Positions 1 to 9,104 of a stretch of 64,000 bases of DNA are shown here, piece by piece. Within the stretch, counting starts at the first letter, position 1, and each line of letters starts with the position of its first letter. The stretch comes from DATGZX01 sp035296965 (GTDB taxonomy: Bacteria > Planctomycetota > Planctomycetia > Gemmatales > Gemmataceae): contig DATGZX010000355.1 in the NCBI GenBank assembly GCA_035296965.1, positions 1-64,000 of the forward strand, written 5' to 3'. The notes beneath the pieces are model-generated. The model ran no database searches. It worked only from the letters and a program-made list of their open reading frames with translations, and was not told the DNA's origin. The position numbers were made by a program, and so were the translations under genes.

Positions 1-120
1 CCGCGACCCGAAGGGGAGCGCGTCACAGAATCCCATTTGCAACCACCTTTCACGGCACAAACTGAAGGCCACTGGTGTGCTGTCCGTTCACGCGCTCGCC
101 GCTGGCTCGCGGTTAAACGA
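1..120. repeat. REP-like imperfect palindrome, copy 1 (cut by window edge)
   Basis: The left arm lies at 1-23 and the right arm at 86-120. The right arm is the same 35-base sequence that forms the right arm of the palindrome at 16128-16220. The left arm is a diverged complement, so pairing is imperfect. The central ~60 bases recur in the copies at 834-960 and 954-1081, so this is one family of ~120-bp units that brackets the transposase gene at 177-794. Confidence 0.75.
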
Positions 121-176
121 GTCTCCTATGGGCAACTGCCAACTATGTGGTTCAATCCTCGCACGTCCACGCCAAG

Positions 177-794
177 TTAGAGATACGTTACCCATCCGCT
201 CTTCTCTAGCCCTCGAAAAGGTTGGACGAATTCCCAGCGTTGGGCGGGTTTTCCTTCTTTGGACGGGTTCTGTTCAACATAGCGAATAGCATTGTCAATT
301 GCCTCCTCGTCGTCCAGGAAGACCTTCCACTGGCCCTGGGCCCAAGGGCTGTGTGGGCGCTGGTTATCTGAGGCAGATGATTCCAGAGGATGCAATGTTT
401 CCCTAATAAACTGCTTGGTTGCCGCACCCTTCAACAAGTTGGCAACGTACTCAACCTTGTAGTGGTGCCGGGCGATCACCACATGGGTGTGCTCCGGAAG
501 AATTGCGCAGGCCCATAGAGTGTAGCGATTCTTCAGACAGGCCTGTGCGAACCCTCGGGCGATGGCTCGTGCCTGAATTCCTGAAAACTGCACTGGAGAA
601 TACTTCAGCGACTTTTTGGCGGACTCTCGCAGTTTTTCCGACTCCTCTGTCAACACCTGACGCTCAAACGATTTGGTCGCTTTTCCAAAGCGAGCCAGTT
701 CCCAAGCTCCAACAAAATCCGACCAAGAGCCGCGCGGATCGTTTGGCAGCCAAAAGCCATAAGCGGTGAGAATGACATGGTAACCGTGCACCAT
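177..794 (-). CDS. REP-associated tyrosine transposase (RAYT)-like, IS200/Y1 family
   Basis: A 205-aa Y1-type single-strand transposase relative. The H-T-H of LPEHTHVV (H102 and H104) takes the place of the HUH metal site. IRYVEQNP (Y172) matches the usual RAYT segment carrying the catalytic tyrosine ahead of an NP motif. I place the start at the ATG at 794. The frame stays open to 866, but those extra 24 codons read through the flanking repeat. In the family this enzyme nicks and joins palindromic REP DNA. Here REP-like units lie on both sides (1-120, 834-960, 954-1081), which fits a transposase that mobilises this repeat family. Further copies occur at 16128 and 50817. Whether it is active cannot be seen. 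Confidence 0.8.
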   Translation of the reverse strand: MVHGYHVILTAYGFWLPNDPRGSWSDFVGAWELARFGKATKSFERQVLTEESEKLRESAKKSLKYSPVQFSGIQARAIARGFAQACLKNRYTLWACAILPEHTHVVIARHHYKVEYVANLLKGAATKQFIRETLHPLESSASDNQRPHSPWAQGQWKVFLDDEEAIDNAIRYVEQNPSKEGKPAQRWEFVQPFRGLEKSGWVTYL

Positions 795-833
795 GATGAT
801 CTCGTCCTCAAGTTCAGTCGCTCGCCGGTGAAT

Positions 834-960
834 TGTTTGACCGCGACCCAACGGGGAGCGCGTCACAGAATCCCATTTGCAACCACCTTTCGCGGCATGA
901 ACAGAAGGCTACCGGTCTGCTGTCTGTTCATGCGTCAGTCACTTGCAGACGAATCGTTTA
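834..960. repeat. REP-like unit, copy 2 (degenerate right arm)
   Basis: Same ~120-bp unit as at 1-120 and 954-1081. The left arm at 834-863 and the centre are well kept, while the right arm (about 927-960) has decayed. The unit directly abuts copy 3, giving a head-to-tail pair upstream of the transposase start. Confidence 0.7.
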
Positions 961-1081
961 ACCGCGACCCAACGGGGAGCGCGTGACAGAATCTCATTTG
1001 CAACCACCTTTCGCGGCACGAACCAAAGGCTACCGGTCTGCTGTCCGTTCACGCGCTTGCCGCTGGCTCGCGGTTAAACGA
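954..1081. repeat. REP-like unit, copy 3
   Basis: Left arm at 954-985, right arm at 1047-1081. The right arm differs by one base from the arm at 16186-16220 (CGCTTGCC in place of CGCTCGCC). The centre matches copies 1 and 2 closely. Confidence 0.75.
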
Positions 1082-1119
1082 GTCTTCTGGTCGTGATTGC
1101 CTCAAAAATCGGCATGGAT

Positions 1120-2916
1120 TCACCTAGTTTGAGCCAGCCGCGCCCGCACCAGCTCCGGCAAATATTTCACGGGCAGTGTGCCGTGCGCCAGCACCGCCTC
1201 GTGATAGCGACCGAGGTCGAACTTGTCGCCTTGCTCGCGCTCGATCTGCTGGCGCAGGCGATAGAACGCCATGCGGCCGACGAAGTACGTGGATAGCTGA
1301 CACGTGCTTTGCTTGGAGCGGACGATCTTGCCCAGGGCCTCGCCCTCCGTTTGGAAGCCGTCTTGCAGCAGGAATTTGAGGGCCTCCTCGTCGGTCAACT
1401 GGGTGCAATGCATCTTGTAGTCGAGGATCGCGTTGATCACGGCGCGCAGATAAAACTTCAACTGGTTGAGCCTCAGCGCCAGGTCGCCCTTGCCGTAACC
1501 CTGGTCGAGCATCATCTGCTCGGTGTACACGGCCCAGCCCTCCGCAAACACGCCGGAGGAGAGCACCTTGCGAATGAATGAGGGATGCCGGTTGGAGTAT
1601 TCGAGCTGGACGTAATGGCCAGGATAGCCTTCGTGGATGCTGAGCACCGGCAGCATGTGGCTGTTGTACTCTTGCAGGTAACTGGCAACCCGGCGTTCGT
1701 CCCATTCCTTGGGCGGCGGGCTGATCGCGTAGTAGCTCGACGCCTTGGGATCGAGCGGCGGCGACGGATTCAGAAAAGCAACCGTGTTGCCACGCTGAAA
1801 TTCGGGCATCTCGATGATTCGGCATTGGTCCGGCTCGAGCAGCCGGAGAATGTCGTTTTCCTTTATAAACGTTTTGATGTCGGCCACGACGTTGCGGATA
1901 TCGCGCACCAAATCCTCCGGCCGGCCATGTTCGAGGTTCACCTTGCCGAGCACCTGGAGGATCGTCGAGCGCCGGCCCTCGGGATCGTCGGGCGGCAGAG
2001 GCTTCTTGGGAAAAACCTGGCCCCAGAGCTGACGGGCGATCACGTACATGTCGCCCTGAACGCGGGCGGCTTCCGACTCGGCGTCGCGCAGCACCTGCTC
2101 GGCGCTCAAACCGGCATTGAGTTCCAAATCCAGCTTGCGGACGAATTTCTCCTTGCCGATGCGCCATTCGCCGTGGGCGCGCGGCAACAGGTCTTTCTCG
2201 AGAAACTCCTGATATTCCTTGAGACAGGCCACCACCAGCTTGGCTGCGGCCGCGAGTTCGCTGAGCTGTGGCGTTTCGCCGGTCAGCTCGAAAATGCCAT
2301 GCTCGTAGAAGGCGATCGCTCCGCGGTTCTGGCGGATGGCCGTCTCCACGAAGATCTGAGCCGGGTTCTTCAGGCTTTCCTTGGCGGCGGCGACCACCCT
2401 GGGGATATAGGCCATGCGCGCGACGCAGTTCTTCACATTCGTCGTCTTGGGCAGGGATGATTGGGCCAGAACGAGGAACACGCTGTCGGTGATGTAGTTG
2501 TTGAACATGCGCGGGTCGAGTTCGAACGATCCGGTGCTGTCGCCAAGCTCGAAGGCGCCGAGGTTTTCCGCCATCCATAGACTGCGGGTCAGATGGTGCT
2601 GGAAGATTTCGAAGTCGATTTGCCCGGAACGCGACAGCTTGTTGTAATCGACCCGCTCCGGCAACTGGCGCAGTGTGGTGCGGTAGCGGGCGGTCCACGC
2701 GGCACGCGCCATGGGAGATACGTCGTCGAGGCGGTCGTCGTAGCGGTGGTCGCCCAGTCGAGTCGCTTCCAGGGGCCGCTGGCGGAATTCTTCTTCCAGG
2801 TAGTTCTTGAAGTAGGCCAGCAGCTTGGCATCTTCCTCCTCAGCGGCACCGGCTATGGAGAGGGGCAAAATGCTTGCCAGCACGACGAGGAGCAAAGCGA
2901 CGGCCAGGTGGTTCAT
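1120..2916 (-). CDS. Secreted DUF885 family metallopeptidase-like protein
   Basis: A 598-aa DUF885 protein, a family related to zinc peptidases. The N-terminus (about residues 1-24, MNHLAVALLLVVLASILPLS then IAGA) is a signal peptide, so export is expected. The motif SIHEGYPGHYVQLE in the C-terminal half is the family's metal-binding signature, with two histidines and a glutamate. Length is normal for the family. The substrate is unknown. A c-di-GMP-I riboswitch with an intrinsic terminator occupies the leader between pckA and this gene, so expression is probably gated by cyclic di-GMP at the level of transcription elongation. Confidence 0.85.
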   Translation of the reverse strand: MNHLAVALLLVVLASILPLSIAGAAEEEDAKLLAYFKNYLEEEFRQRPLEATRLGDHRYDDRLDDVSPMARAAWTARYRTTLRQLPERVDYNKLSRSGQIDFEIFQHHLTRSLWMAENLGAFELGDSTGSFELDPRMFNNYITDSVFLVLAQSSLPKTTNVKNCVARMAYIPRVVAAAKESLKNPAQIFVETAIRQNRGAIAFYEHGIFELTGETPQLSELAAAAKLVVACLKEYQEFLEKDLLPRAHGEWRIGKEKFVRKLDLELNAGLSAEQVLRDAESEAARVQGDMYVIARQLWGQVFPKKPLPPDDPEGRRSTILQVLGKVNLEHGRPEDLVRDIRNVVADIKTFIKENDILRLLEPDQCRIIEMPEFQRGNTVAFLNPSPPLDPKASSYYAISPPPKEWDERRVASYLQEYNSHMLPVLSIHEGYPGHYVQLEYSNRHPSFIRKVLSSGVFAEGWAVYTEQMMLDQGYGKGDLALRLNQLKFYLRAVINAILDYKMHCTQLTDEEALKFLLQDGFQTEGEALGKIVRSKQSTCQLSTYFVGRMAFYRLRQQIEREQGDKFDLGRYHEAVLAHGTLPVKYLPELVRARLAQTR

Positions 2917-3053
2917 GGATTGACTCCGAGGATTTTGGTTCTCGTGTCACTTTAGCGGAGCGAACGGTGCATGCAATGGCGCTGCTGCGAGTTTGCGCAT
3001 CTGTCGAGATTAATGCCGTGGCGTGCAGAAGTGAGCGGATTTGTAGCTCGGCG

Positions 3054-3089
3054 CGCAAAGAAAAGCCGGGCCTCCTTGCGGAGGCCCGG
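3054..3089 (-). terminator. Intrinsic terminator serving as riboswitch expression platform
   Basis: On the minus strand a perfect 10-bp stem (CCGGGCCTCC / GGAGGCCCGG) closed by a GCAA tetraloop is followed by CTTTTCTTT. It lies about 25 bases downstream of the riboswitch aptamer and about 140 bases before the DUF885 start. That is the standard layout of a transcription-terminating riboswitch. Confidence 0.85.
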
Positions 3090-3111
3090 ACCACCAAGCT
3101 TACTTACGGGT

Positions 3112-3228
3112 CCCGTCCATCCCTTCGGTAGCCTGGCAGCCTTAAACCGTCCCCCCTCGGACGGTTAAGAGCCCATAGCTTTGCGTCCCCGCCTCACGAC
3201 GGGTTTGCCGTTGTCGAGGATGGCTAGT
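3112..3228 (-). promoter_or_regulatory. Cyclic di-GMP-I (GEMM-I) riboswitch aptamer
   Basis: Read on the minus strand, the conserved GEMM-I blocks appear in order: GGCAAACC, then GGGACGCAAAGC, then a GC-rich paired arm with TTAACC and GGTTTAAGG around 3140-3172, then GGCTACCGA. A P1 stem closes the element (CCATCC at 3223-3218 with GGATGG at 3122-3117). The core is about 107 nt, typical of the class. The G two places before CAAACC is kept; as I recall, that position favours c-di-GMP over cGAMP. The only gene downstream on this strand before the next unit is the DUF885 peptidase. Confidence 0.9.
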
Positions 3229-3363
3229 GCCTTCCTGTCTTGTCTCGCCGCCGGGTTGCCCCGACGACACTCAACATTAGATCGCGTTTGGAGCCGATGC
3301 AAATGCAGTTCTGGGATTTTCCGGAAAAACCGCTAGTTCCGCTAAAAATCGGGCCAGTCGGCC

Positions 3364-4998
3364 TTAAATCATTCGCGGGCCCGCTGTCCGCACCGCTTCG
3401 GAAACACTGCCAGCATAAGTTTTGAAATTGGCCTGAAATAGATCCGCGAGTTTACGAGCTTTGGCTTCGTATTCCGTCTGGTTTTTCCAGGTACTGCGCG
3501 GCTGAAGCAATTCGGTGGGTACGCCGTGACAGGACGAAGGAATCAAAACTCCAAAGATGGCATCCGGCGTCACGGGGACGTCGGCGAGCGAGCCGTTGAG
3601 AATTGCCCGCACCATGGACCGGGTATAGCGCAGCTCGATCCGATGGCCCTGACCAAAAGAGCCCCCGGTCCAGCCGGTGTTCACCAGCCAGACCTGCGAT
3701 CCATAGGTACGTAGCCGGTCGCCCAGCAGTTCCGCGTAACGGGTGGGATGCAGCGGTAGGAATGGTGCCGCAAAGCAGGTGCTGAAGGTAGCACTCGGCT
3801 CCGTGACGCCCGCTTCGGTGCCGGCCACCTTGGCGGTGTAGCCGGAGAGGAAGTGATAGAGGGCCTGATCCAACGTCAGGCGGCTCAGGGGCGGCAGCAC
3901 CCCGAACGCGTCGCAGGTCAAGAAGATAACCTGGGATGGGTGACCGCCGCGACCGAGAAGCTCGCAGTTATCGATATAGTCGACCGGATAGGCCGCCCGC
4001 GTGTTTTCCGTGTAACGCGCGTCATCATAGTCGGGCTGCCTCGTCCAGGGATCGAGGACCACGTTTTCCAGGACGCAGCCGAAACGGATGGCGTTCCAGA
4101 TCTGCGGCTCCCCCTCGGCGGACAAATGAATGGTCTTGGCGTAGCAGCCGCCCTCGAAATTGAAGACGCCGTCGTCCGACCAGCCATGCTCATCGTCGCC
4201 GATCAGGTTTCGCTCGGGGTCGGCCGAGAGGGTTGTCTTACCGGTGCCGGAGAGCCCGAAGAACAGAGCAGTGTCACCCGTCGCATTCGTATTGGCCGAG
4301 CAATGCATCGGGAAGACGCCGCGTTGCGGCATCAGGTAGTTGAGCAGCGAGAACACCGATTTCTTGATCTCCCCGGCATACTGGGTGCCGCCGATCAGCA
4401 CCAGGCGGCGTGCCAAATGGAGCGCGATGAAGACCTCGCTGCGCGTGCCGTCGGTCTTTGGATCTGCGAGCAAGCCGGAGGCGTCCAGTATGGTGACGTC
4501 GGGAACGAAGTGGCTCGGGGCATGTGGGTCAGGTCTGAGGAACAGGCAATGGGAGAAAAGTGCATGCCAGGCCTTGTCGGCGATGACCCGCACCTTGAGT
4601 TGATACTTCGGGTGGGCACAGGCGAAGCCGTCATTGACGAACAAGTCGGGCCCTTGCAGATACCTGGTCACTTTCTCGTGCAGGCGCTCGAAGGCCGAGG
4701 GCTCCATGGGCTGGTTGGAAGGCCCCCACCAGATTTCGTCCTTCTTCCCCGGCTCCGCGATGACATACCTGTCTTTTGGAGAACGCCCCGTCCGCGCCCC
4801 CGTGTACGCTGCGAGCGCACCCCGGTAAGCCAGCAAGCCTTCGCCGCGTGCCAGGGCGATTTCCGTCAGCTCGGCCGGCGAACGATTTGCATAAACAGGA
4901 CCAACACGGAGCAAGCCGTGCGCCCGCAGATCCAAACTGGCATTGGGCGTCGCTGTGGCGACAGGCTGGCCGGCCGGGCCAAGAACGGGAGAAGCCAT
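3364..4998 (-). CDS. pckA: Phosphoenolpyruvate carboxykinase (ATP)
   Basis: Converts oxaloacetate and ATP to phosphoenolpyruvate, ADP and CO2, the entry to gluconeogenesis in the cytoplasm. The 544-aa length is typical of the ATP-dependent class. The kinase loop GLSGTGKTTLSAD lies at about residues 248-260, and TGARTGRSPKDRY near residue 66 is the conserved N-terminal substrate-binding segment. The gene stands alone on the minus strand and is divergent from the thiamine synthase fusion at 5201. The next element downstream is the c-di-GMP riboswitch, about 135 bp past its stop codon. Confidence 0.97.
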   Translation of the reverse strand: MASPVLGPAGQPVATATPNASLDLRAHGLLRVGPVYANRSPAELTEIALARGEGLLAYRGALAAYTGARTGRSPKDRYVIAEPGKKDEIWWGPSNQPMEPSAFERLHEKVTRYLQGPDLFVNDGFACAHPKYQLKVRVIADKAWHALFSHCLFLRPDPHAPSHFVPDVTILDASGLLADPKTDGTRSEVFIALHLARRLVLIGGTQYAGEIKKSVFSLLNYLMPQRGVFPMHCSANTNATGDTALFFGLSGTGKTTLSADPERNLIGDDEHGWSDDGVFNFEGGCYAKTIHLSAEGEPQIWNAIRFGCVLENVVLDPWTRQPDYDDARYTENTRAAYPVDYIDNCELLGRGGHPSQVIFLTCDAFGVLPPLSRLTLDQALYHFLSGYTAKVAGTEAGVTEPSATFSTCFAAPFLPLHPTRYAELLGDRLRTYGSQVWLVNTGWTGGSFGQGHRIELRYTRSMVRAILNGSLADVPVTPDAIFGVLIPSSCHGVPTELLQPRSTWKNQTEYEAKARKLADLFQANFKTYAGSVSEAVRTAGPRMI

Positions 4999-5200
4999 GC
5001 ACTATTATTCCTTTCGTCGGCTTTCGATCGCGATCTTGGATCGTCAGCTTTTTGCTCAGGGCCGATTGAAGGCCACGGCTATTCTAATGAACCGGCGCAA
5101 AGGGGCTTACGCAAGAGGGGATTTCGACGCCAGACTACTGTAAACTAACCCTATCGGCGCTCAGCAAGATCATACGCCTCAGCGTGGCAGGAAGACAATC

Positions 5201-6739
5201 TTGATTCCTCCGAATACTACTCCCGCAGTGGCCCGCGCCATCGAAGCCGCCCTGGAGCTTGCCTGCCGTCAGGGTGCAAGCGAGGTTCAGGCCGAGCATG
5301 TGCTCCTGTGCCTCCTCAGCGAGGAAGAAGGGCGCGCCGCCGTTCTGTTGGCTGCCGCCGGGCTGAGTGCGACAGCGGTACGAGCGAAACTTGAAGAGTA
5401 TGCTTCCCCTACCGCCTCTGCCGCGGCGGACGTACCTCCTTCTCTCAGTGCCGGGGTGCAGCGGATCCTTGATCGTGCTCGTGCATTAGCCGGCGAATTC
5501 TCGGCCGATCGCCTGATCGCCAGCGATCACATGGTCCTCGCGCTGGTACAAATGGAAGATGCCTTGCGTTCGAGACTGGAGGACCTGGGGCTCCGGGTCG
5601 CGCAGTTGGAGGCGGAGATCGGCTCCTCCGCGCCGCCGCTGCCTCTGGATGAGCCCCTAAGCCTTGCGGAGCCCACGGAGGAGATCGATACTGCGCGAAT
5701 CCTCGACGCGAGCGCGAATCGGGCCCGCGAGGCCCTGCGCGTCGTCGAGGACTATTGCCGATTCAGCCTGGACGACGCCTTTTTGAGCGGCCGGCTCAAG
5801 CAACTCCGCCATGACCTGGCGGAAGCTCTTGCGCTCCTGCCGCCGGGTTGGCTCCTGGAAGGCCGCGATACGCTTGCGGATCTCGGCACCAGTATCACCA
5901 CGGCGCGCGAGCAGGAACGTTATTCCCTTGCTGCCGTGGTCCGGGCGAACTGGAAAAGGCTGCAAGAGGCATTTCGCAGCCTGGAAGAGTATGGCAAGCT
6001 CCACAGCCCGCGCCTGGGCCGAGCGCTCGAGAAGCTGCGCTACCGGACCTATACGCTCGAACGCGCGATCTTTCTGGGCAGCTCGGCCCGAGAGCGCCTG
6101 GCAGGCGCCCAGCTCCATCTCCTCGTAACTGGTTCCCTGTGCAAAGCCAGCCTCGACTGGACGATTCAGGAGGCAGCAGCCGGCGGTGCGTCGATCATTC
6201 AGCTGCGGGAAAAGGATCTGTCGGACCGTGAGTTGCTGGAGCGAGCCAGGAGGGTGCGCATTTGGACTGCCAAGGCCGGCGTCCTCTTCATCGTGAACGA
6301 TCGCCCCGACATCGCCAGACTGGCCGAGGCGGACGGCGTCCACGTGGGGCAGGAAGAGCTGACCGTGAAAGACGCCCGGCGCATCGTCGGCCCCAATGCC
6401 CTGGTTGGCGTCAGCACACATAGCGTCGCCCAGGCCCGGCAGGCGGTTCTCGATGGGGCGAGCTACATTGGCGTCGGACCCGTCTTTCCATCGGCAACCA
6501 AGGTTTTCAGCGAGTTACCCGGTGAAGAATTGGTCCGGCAGGTGACGGCGGAAACGTCCATCCCCGCGTTCGCGATTGGCGGGGTGAATCTGGAGACGAT
6601 CGAGCGCGCCATCGCCGCCGGCGCCAGGCGCGTGGCCGTCAGCCAGGCGATCTGCCAGGCAGACGACCCGCGCGCGGTTGCAGCCAGGCTGACAGCAACT
6701 CTTTGCGCATCTGCAAACTCCTCCAAGAATCCCCGCTGA
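5201..6739 (+). CDS. thiE: Clp_N - ThiD2 - ThiE fusion, thiamine-phosphate synthase
   Basis: A 512-aa protein with three parts. Residues 1-140 resemble the double Clp repeat N-domain of ClpA/ClpC (AEHVLLCLLSEEEGRAAVLL, then a second repeat with SDHMVLALVQ). Residues about 165-300 (ARILDASANRAREALRVVED) match the ThiD2 domain. Residues about 305-505 are ThiE, with QLREKDLSDREL, VNDRPDIA, GVHVGQEEL and YIGVGPVFPS. ThiE joins hydroxymethylpyrimidine diphosphate to thiazole phosphate to form thiamine phosphate. ThiD2-ThiE fusions are known in planctomycetes; the Clp_N head is unusual. The start is TTG, chosen for AGGAAG at 5190-5195. No TPP riboswitch is visible upstream. Confidence 0.9.
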   Translation: MIPPNTTPAVARAIEAALELACRQGASEVQAEHVLLCLLSEEEGRAAVLLAAAGLSATAVRAKLEEYASPTASAAADVPPSLSAGVQRILDRARALAGEFSADRLIASDHMVLALVQMEDALRSRLEDLGLRVAQLEAEIGSSAPPLPLDEPLSLAEPTEEIDTARILDASANRAREALRVVEDYCRFSLDDAFLSGRLKQLRHDLAEALALLPPGWLLEGRDTLADLGTSITTAREQERYSLAAVVRANWKRLQEAFRSLEEYGKLHSPRLGRALEKLRYRTYTLERAIFLGSSARERLAGAQLHLLVTGSLCKASLDWTIQEAAAGGASIIQLREKDLSDRELLERARRVRIWTAKAGVLFIVNDRPDIARLAEADGVHVGQEELTVKDARRIVGPNALVGVSTHSVAQARQAVLDGASYIGVGPVFPSATKVFSELPGEELVRQVTAETSIPAFAIGGVNLETIERAIAAGARRVAVSQAICQADDPRAVAARLTATLCASANSSKNPR

Positions 6740-6835
6740 TAATCGCATTGCGTTAGCCCGGAATGCTGGACAGACGATCATTAAGCCGGTAGATTACTTC
6801 TCTTGGATCCAGGTGTCTGTCGAAGGTGATCTCGC

Positions 6836-9079
6836 ATGCAAGCCACGCGCCCCACCTATTCACTCGAAGCACTTCGGAATGTCATCGAACGCCATTGGGG
6901 CTATCGCACCTTCAAGCCCCTGCAAGAACAGGGTATGCGTGCCGTCATCGAGGGACGCGACTCCTTGCTCGTACTGCCAACGGGCGGCGGTAAGTCGCTC
7001 TGCTACCAGGCGCCTGCCGTGCTGCAGGGCGGAACCACGGTTGTCGTCTCGCCGCTCATCTCCCTCATGAAGGATCAGGTAGACAGTCTGCGCGCCTGTG
7101 GCGTCGCCGCCATCCAGATGGATAGTTCGCAAAGCTCCAGCGAACGAGCGATTTACGAACGCAACGTTCTCGACGGGTCCATTCGTTTGCTGTTCGTTTC
7201 TCCCGAGCGTCTCGTGATCCCCGAGTTCTGCAGCTTCCTGCAGCGTACCGGCGTGCGTGCATTCGCCATCGACGAAGCGCATTGCATCAGCCACTGGGGT
7301 CACGATTTTCGGCCGGAGTATCGCCAGCTCAGCCGGCTCAAGGAAGATTTTCCCCAAGCATCGGTGCACGCCTATACCGCCACGGCAACGACCCGCGTCC
7401 GCCAGGACATCACCGAGCAGCTCCGCCTGAAACAGCCCGAGCTGCTTGTCGGCAACTTCGATCGACCCAACCTCAGTTACCGCGTCCTGTCGCGCCAGGA
7501 CCTCATGCGCCAGGTCCTGGAGGTCATCGAGCGTCACCCGCGCGAGGCCGGTATCATCTACTGCATTCGCCGGCTCGATGTCGACGACCTGACGGCCAAG
7601 CTCCAAAAGCAGGGTTACAAGGCGCTGCCCTATCACGCGGGCATGCTCCAGGAGAATCGCCGGGCAGCGCAGGAGGCATTCGCGGCCGAGCAATGCGATG
7701 TCGTGGTCGCCACCGTCGCCTTTGGCATGGGCATTCACCGGTCGAATCTTCGCTACGTCTTGCATACTGCCATGCCCAAGTCGCTGGAACACTATCAGCA
7801 AGAGACGGGGCGTGCCGGCCGCGATAATCTGGAGGCCGAGTGCGTGCTTTTGCATTCGGGGGCCGATTTCCTCACCTGGAAGTTTATCATCGAGAAGTCA
7901 GCCAACGAAGCCGGCGCCAGCCGGGAGTTTGTGGCCAGCGCGCTGGGCCACCTTGAAGACATCGACCGCTATTGCCGCGGGGCTGTCTGCCGGCATCGCG
8001 CCCTCGTGCAATACTTCGGTCAAACGTATGAGCCCGAGACCTGCGGCGCCTGCGACCTCTGCCTGGGCGATGCCGAGGTGGTTGCCGATGCCCTGGTTGT
8101 CGCCCAGAAGATCCTCTCCTGCGTGGCCAGGACCAAGGAACGGTTCGGCATCGGCCACGTCGTCTCGGTGTTGCGTGGCGAAGACTCAGAGAGCGTGCGC
8201 AAGTGGCAACACGAGCAACTGAGCACCTATGGTCTGCTGCGTGAATGCAACAAGGCCGACGTTCGCGACTGGATCTATCAGCTTGTCGGCCAGGGGTGTC
8301 TGGGCCAGGAGGAGATTCAATTAGCGAATGGCAAAATGGTGCCCATCCTCAAGCTCAACGCCGCATCCTGGGAAGTGATGCGCAAGGAGCGCACGCCGCG
8401 CCTGGTGCAGCCGGTGCGCCGCAAGAAGAGTGAAAAGGCACCGCGCTCGAAGGCAGATACGATCTCCTGGGAGGGAGTCGACCGAGACCTCTTCGAGGCG
8501 ATGCGCGACGCGCGCCGCAAACTGGCTGAAGAAAAGAAGCTACCGCCCTACGTCATCTTCAGCGACGCCACGCTGCGCGAGCTGGCGCGCGTACGCCCAT
8601 CGAGCCTGGAACGCATGCGGCTCGTCTACGGCATTGGCGATGCCAAGCTGCGGGACTTCGGCGGTCAGTTCCTGCAAATCATCAACGAGCACTCGAAGGA
8701 GCGCGCCTTAACCCAAGACAATCCCGCCGGCCCGCTGAAGACGCCGGAGCCGCGGACAACTTCGGCCCGGCCTAATCCCCAGCGCGACCTTGCCTTCCAG
8801 CTCTTTCGCAAGCATAAATCGATCGACGAGGTGGTGCGCCAGACCTATCGATCCCAGAACACAGTCCTCGATTATCTTTGTGAATTCATCCGGGAGGAGC
8901 GACTGACTTCCATACGGGAGTGGGTAGTCGACGACGTGTATCAGCGCATTGCCGACGCCATCCGCCAGGTGGGCGGCACGCGCCTCAAGCCGATCTTCAT
9001 CGCGCTTGGGGAGGAGGTGCCGTATGATGCTATACGGTTGGTGGTCGCACACCTGGGTGCGAGCGCACGCGCTGAATGA
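6836..9079 (+). CDS. recQ: ATP-dependent DNA helicase RecQ
   Basis: A 3'-5' helicase for recombination and fork repair. Residues 1-350 form the SF2 core: LPTGGGKS at 48-55, DEAH at 146-149, and the QETGRAGRD motif VI. Next comes the RQC zinc-binding region (CRHRALVQYFGQ ... CGACDLC) and winged helix, then an HRDC domain around residues 540-620. The last ~110 residues (QRDLAFQLFRKHKSIDEVV) look like the extra helix-turn-helix found on some RecQ proteins, which explains the 747-aa length against about 610 in E. coli. A large palindrome 25 bp past the stop can act as terminator. Confidence 0.96.
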   Translation: MQATRPTYSLEALRNVIERHWGYRTFKPLQEQGMRAVIEGRDSLLVLPTGGGKSLCYQAPAVLQGGTTVVVSPLISLMKDQVDSLRACGVAAIQMDSSQSSSERAIYERNVLDGSIRLLFVSPERLVIPEFCSFLQRTGVRAFAIDEAHCISHWGHDFRPEYRQLSRLKEDFPQASVHAYTATATTRVRQDITEQLRLKQPELLVGNFDRPNLSYRVLSRQDLMRQVLEVIERHPREAGIIYCIRRLDVDDLTAKLQKQGYKALPYHAGMLQENRRAAQEAFAAEQCDVVVATVAFGMGIHRSNLRYVLHTAMPKSLEHYQQETGRAGRDNLEAECVLLHSGADFLTWKFIIEKSANEAGASREFVASALGHLEDIDRYCRGAVCRHRALVQYFGQTYEPETCGACDLCLGDAEVVADALVVAQKILSCVARTKERFGIGHVVSVLRGEDSESVRKWQHEQLSTYGLLRECNKADVRDWIYQLVGQGCLGQEEIQLANGKMVPILKLNAASWEVMRKERTPRLVQPVRRKKSEKAPRSKADTISWEGVDRDLFEAMRDARRKLAEEKKLPPYVIFSDATLRELARVRPSSLERMRLVYGIGDAKLRDFGGQFLQIINEHSKERALTQDNPAGPLKTPEPRTTSARPNPQRDLAFQLFRKHKSIDEVVRQTYRSQNTVLDYLCEFIREERLTSIREWVVDDVYQRIADAIRQVGGTRLKPIFIALGEEVPYDAIRLVVAHLGASARAE

Positions 9080-9104
9080 GGTAGCTGGATCAGAGCGACA
9101 AATA

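Noticed and set aside
130..172. tRNA-like stretch with GGTTCAATCC and a CCACGCCA end
   Set aside because: The flanking bases do not form a T-arm or acceptor stem, and no anticodon or D arm is present.
834..1081. Adjacent repeats as a CRISPR array
   Set aside because: The units are ~120 bp, palindromic and have no unique spacers or cas genes.
1585..2460. 291-codon open frame antisense to the DUF885 gene
   Set aside because: It lies wholly within a real gene with a signal peptide and catalytic motif on the other strand.
3853..5148. 431-codon open frame antisense to pckA
   Set aside because: It is the complement of a well-supported pckA, with no motif or ribosome site.
5000..5200. Possible TPP riboswitch before the thiamine synthase
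   Set aside because: No CTGAGA or ACCTGA core is found in the leader.
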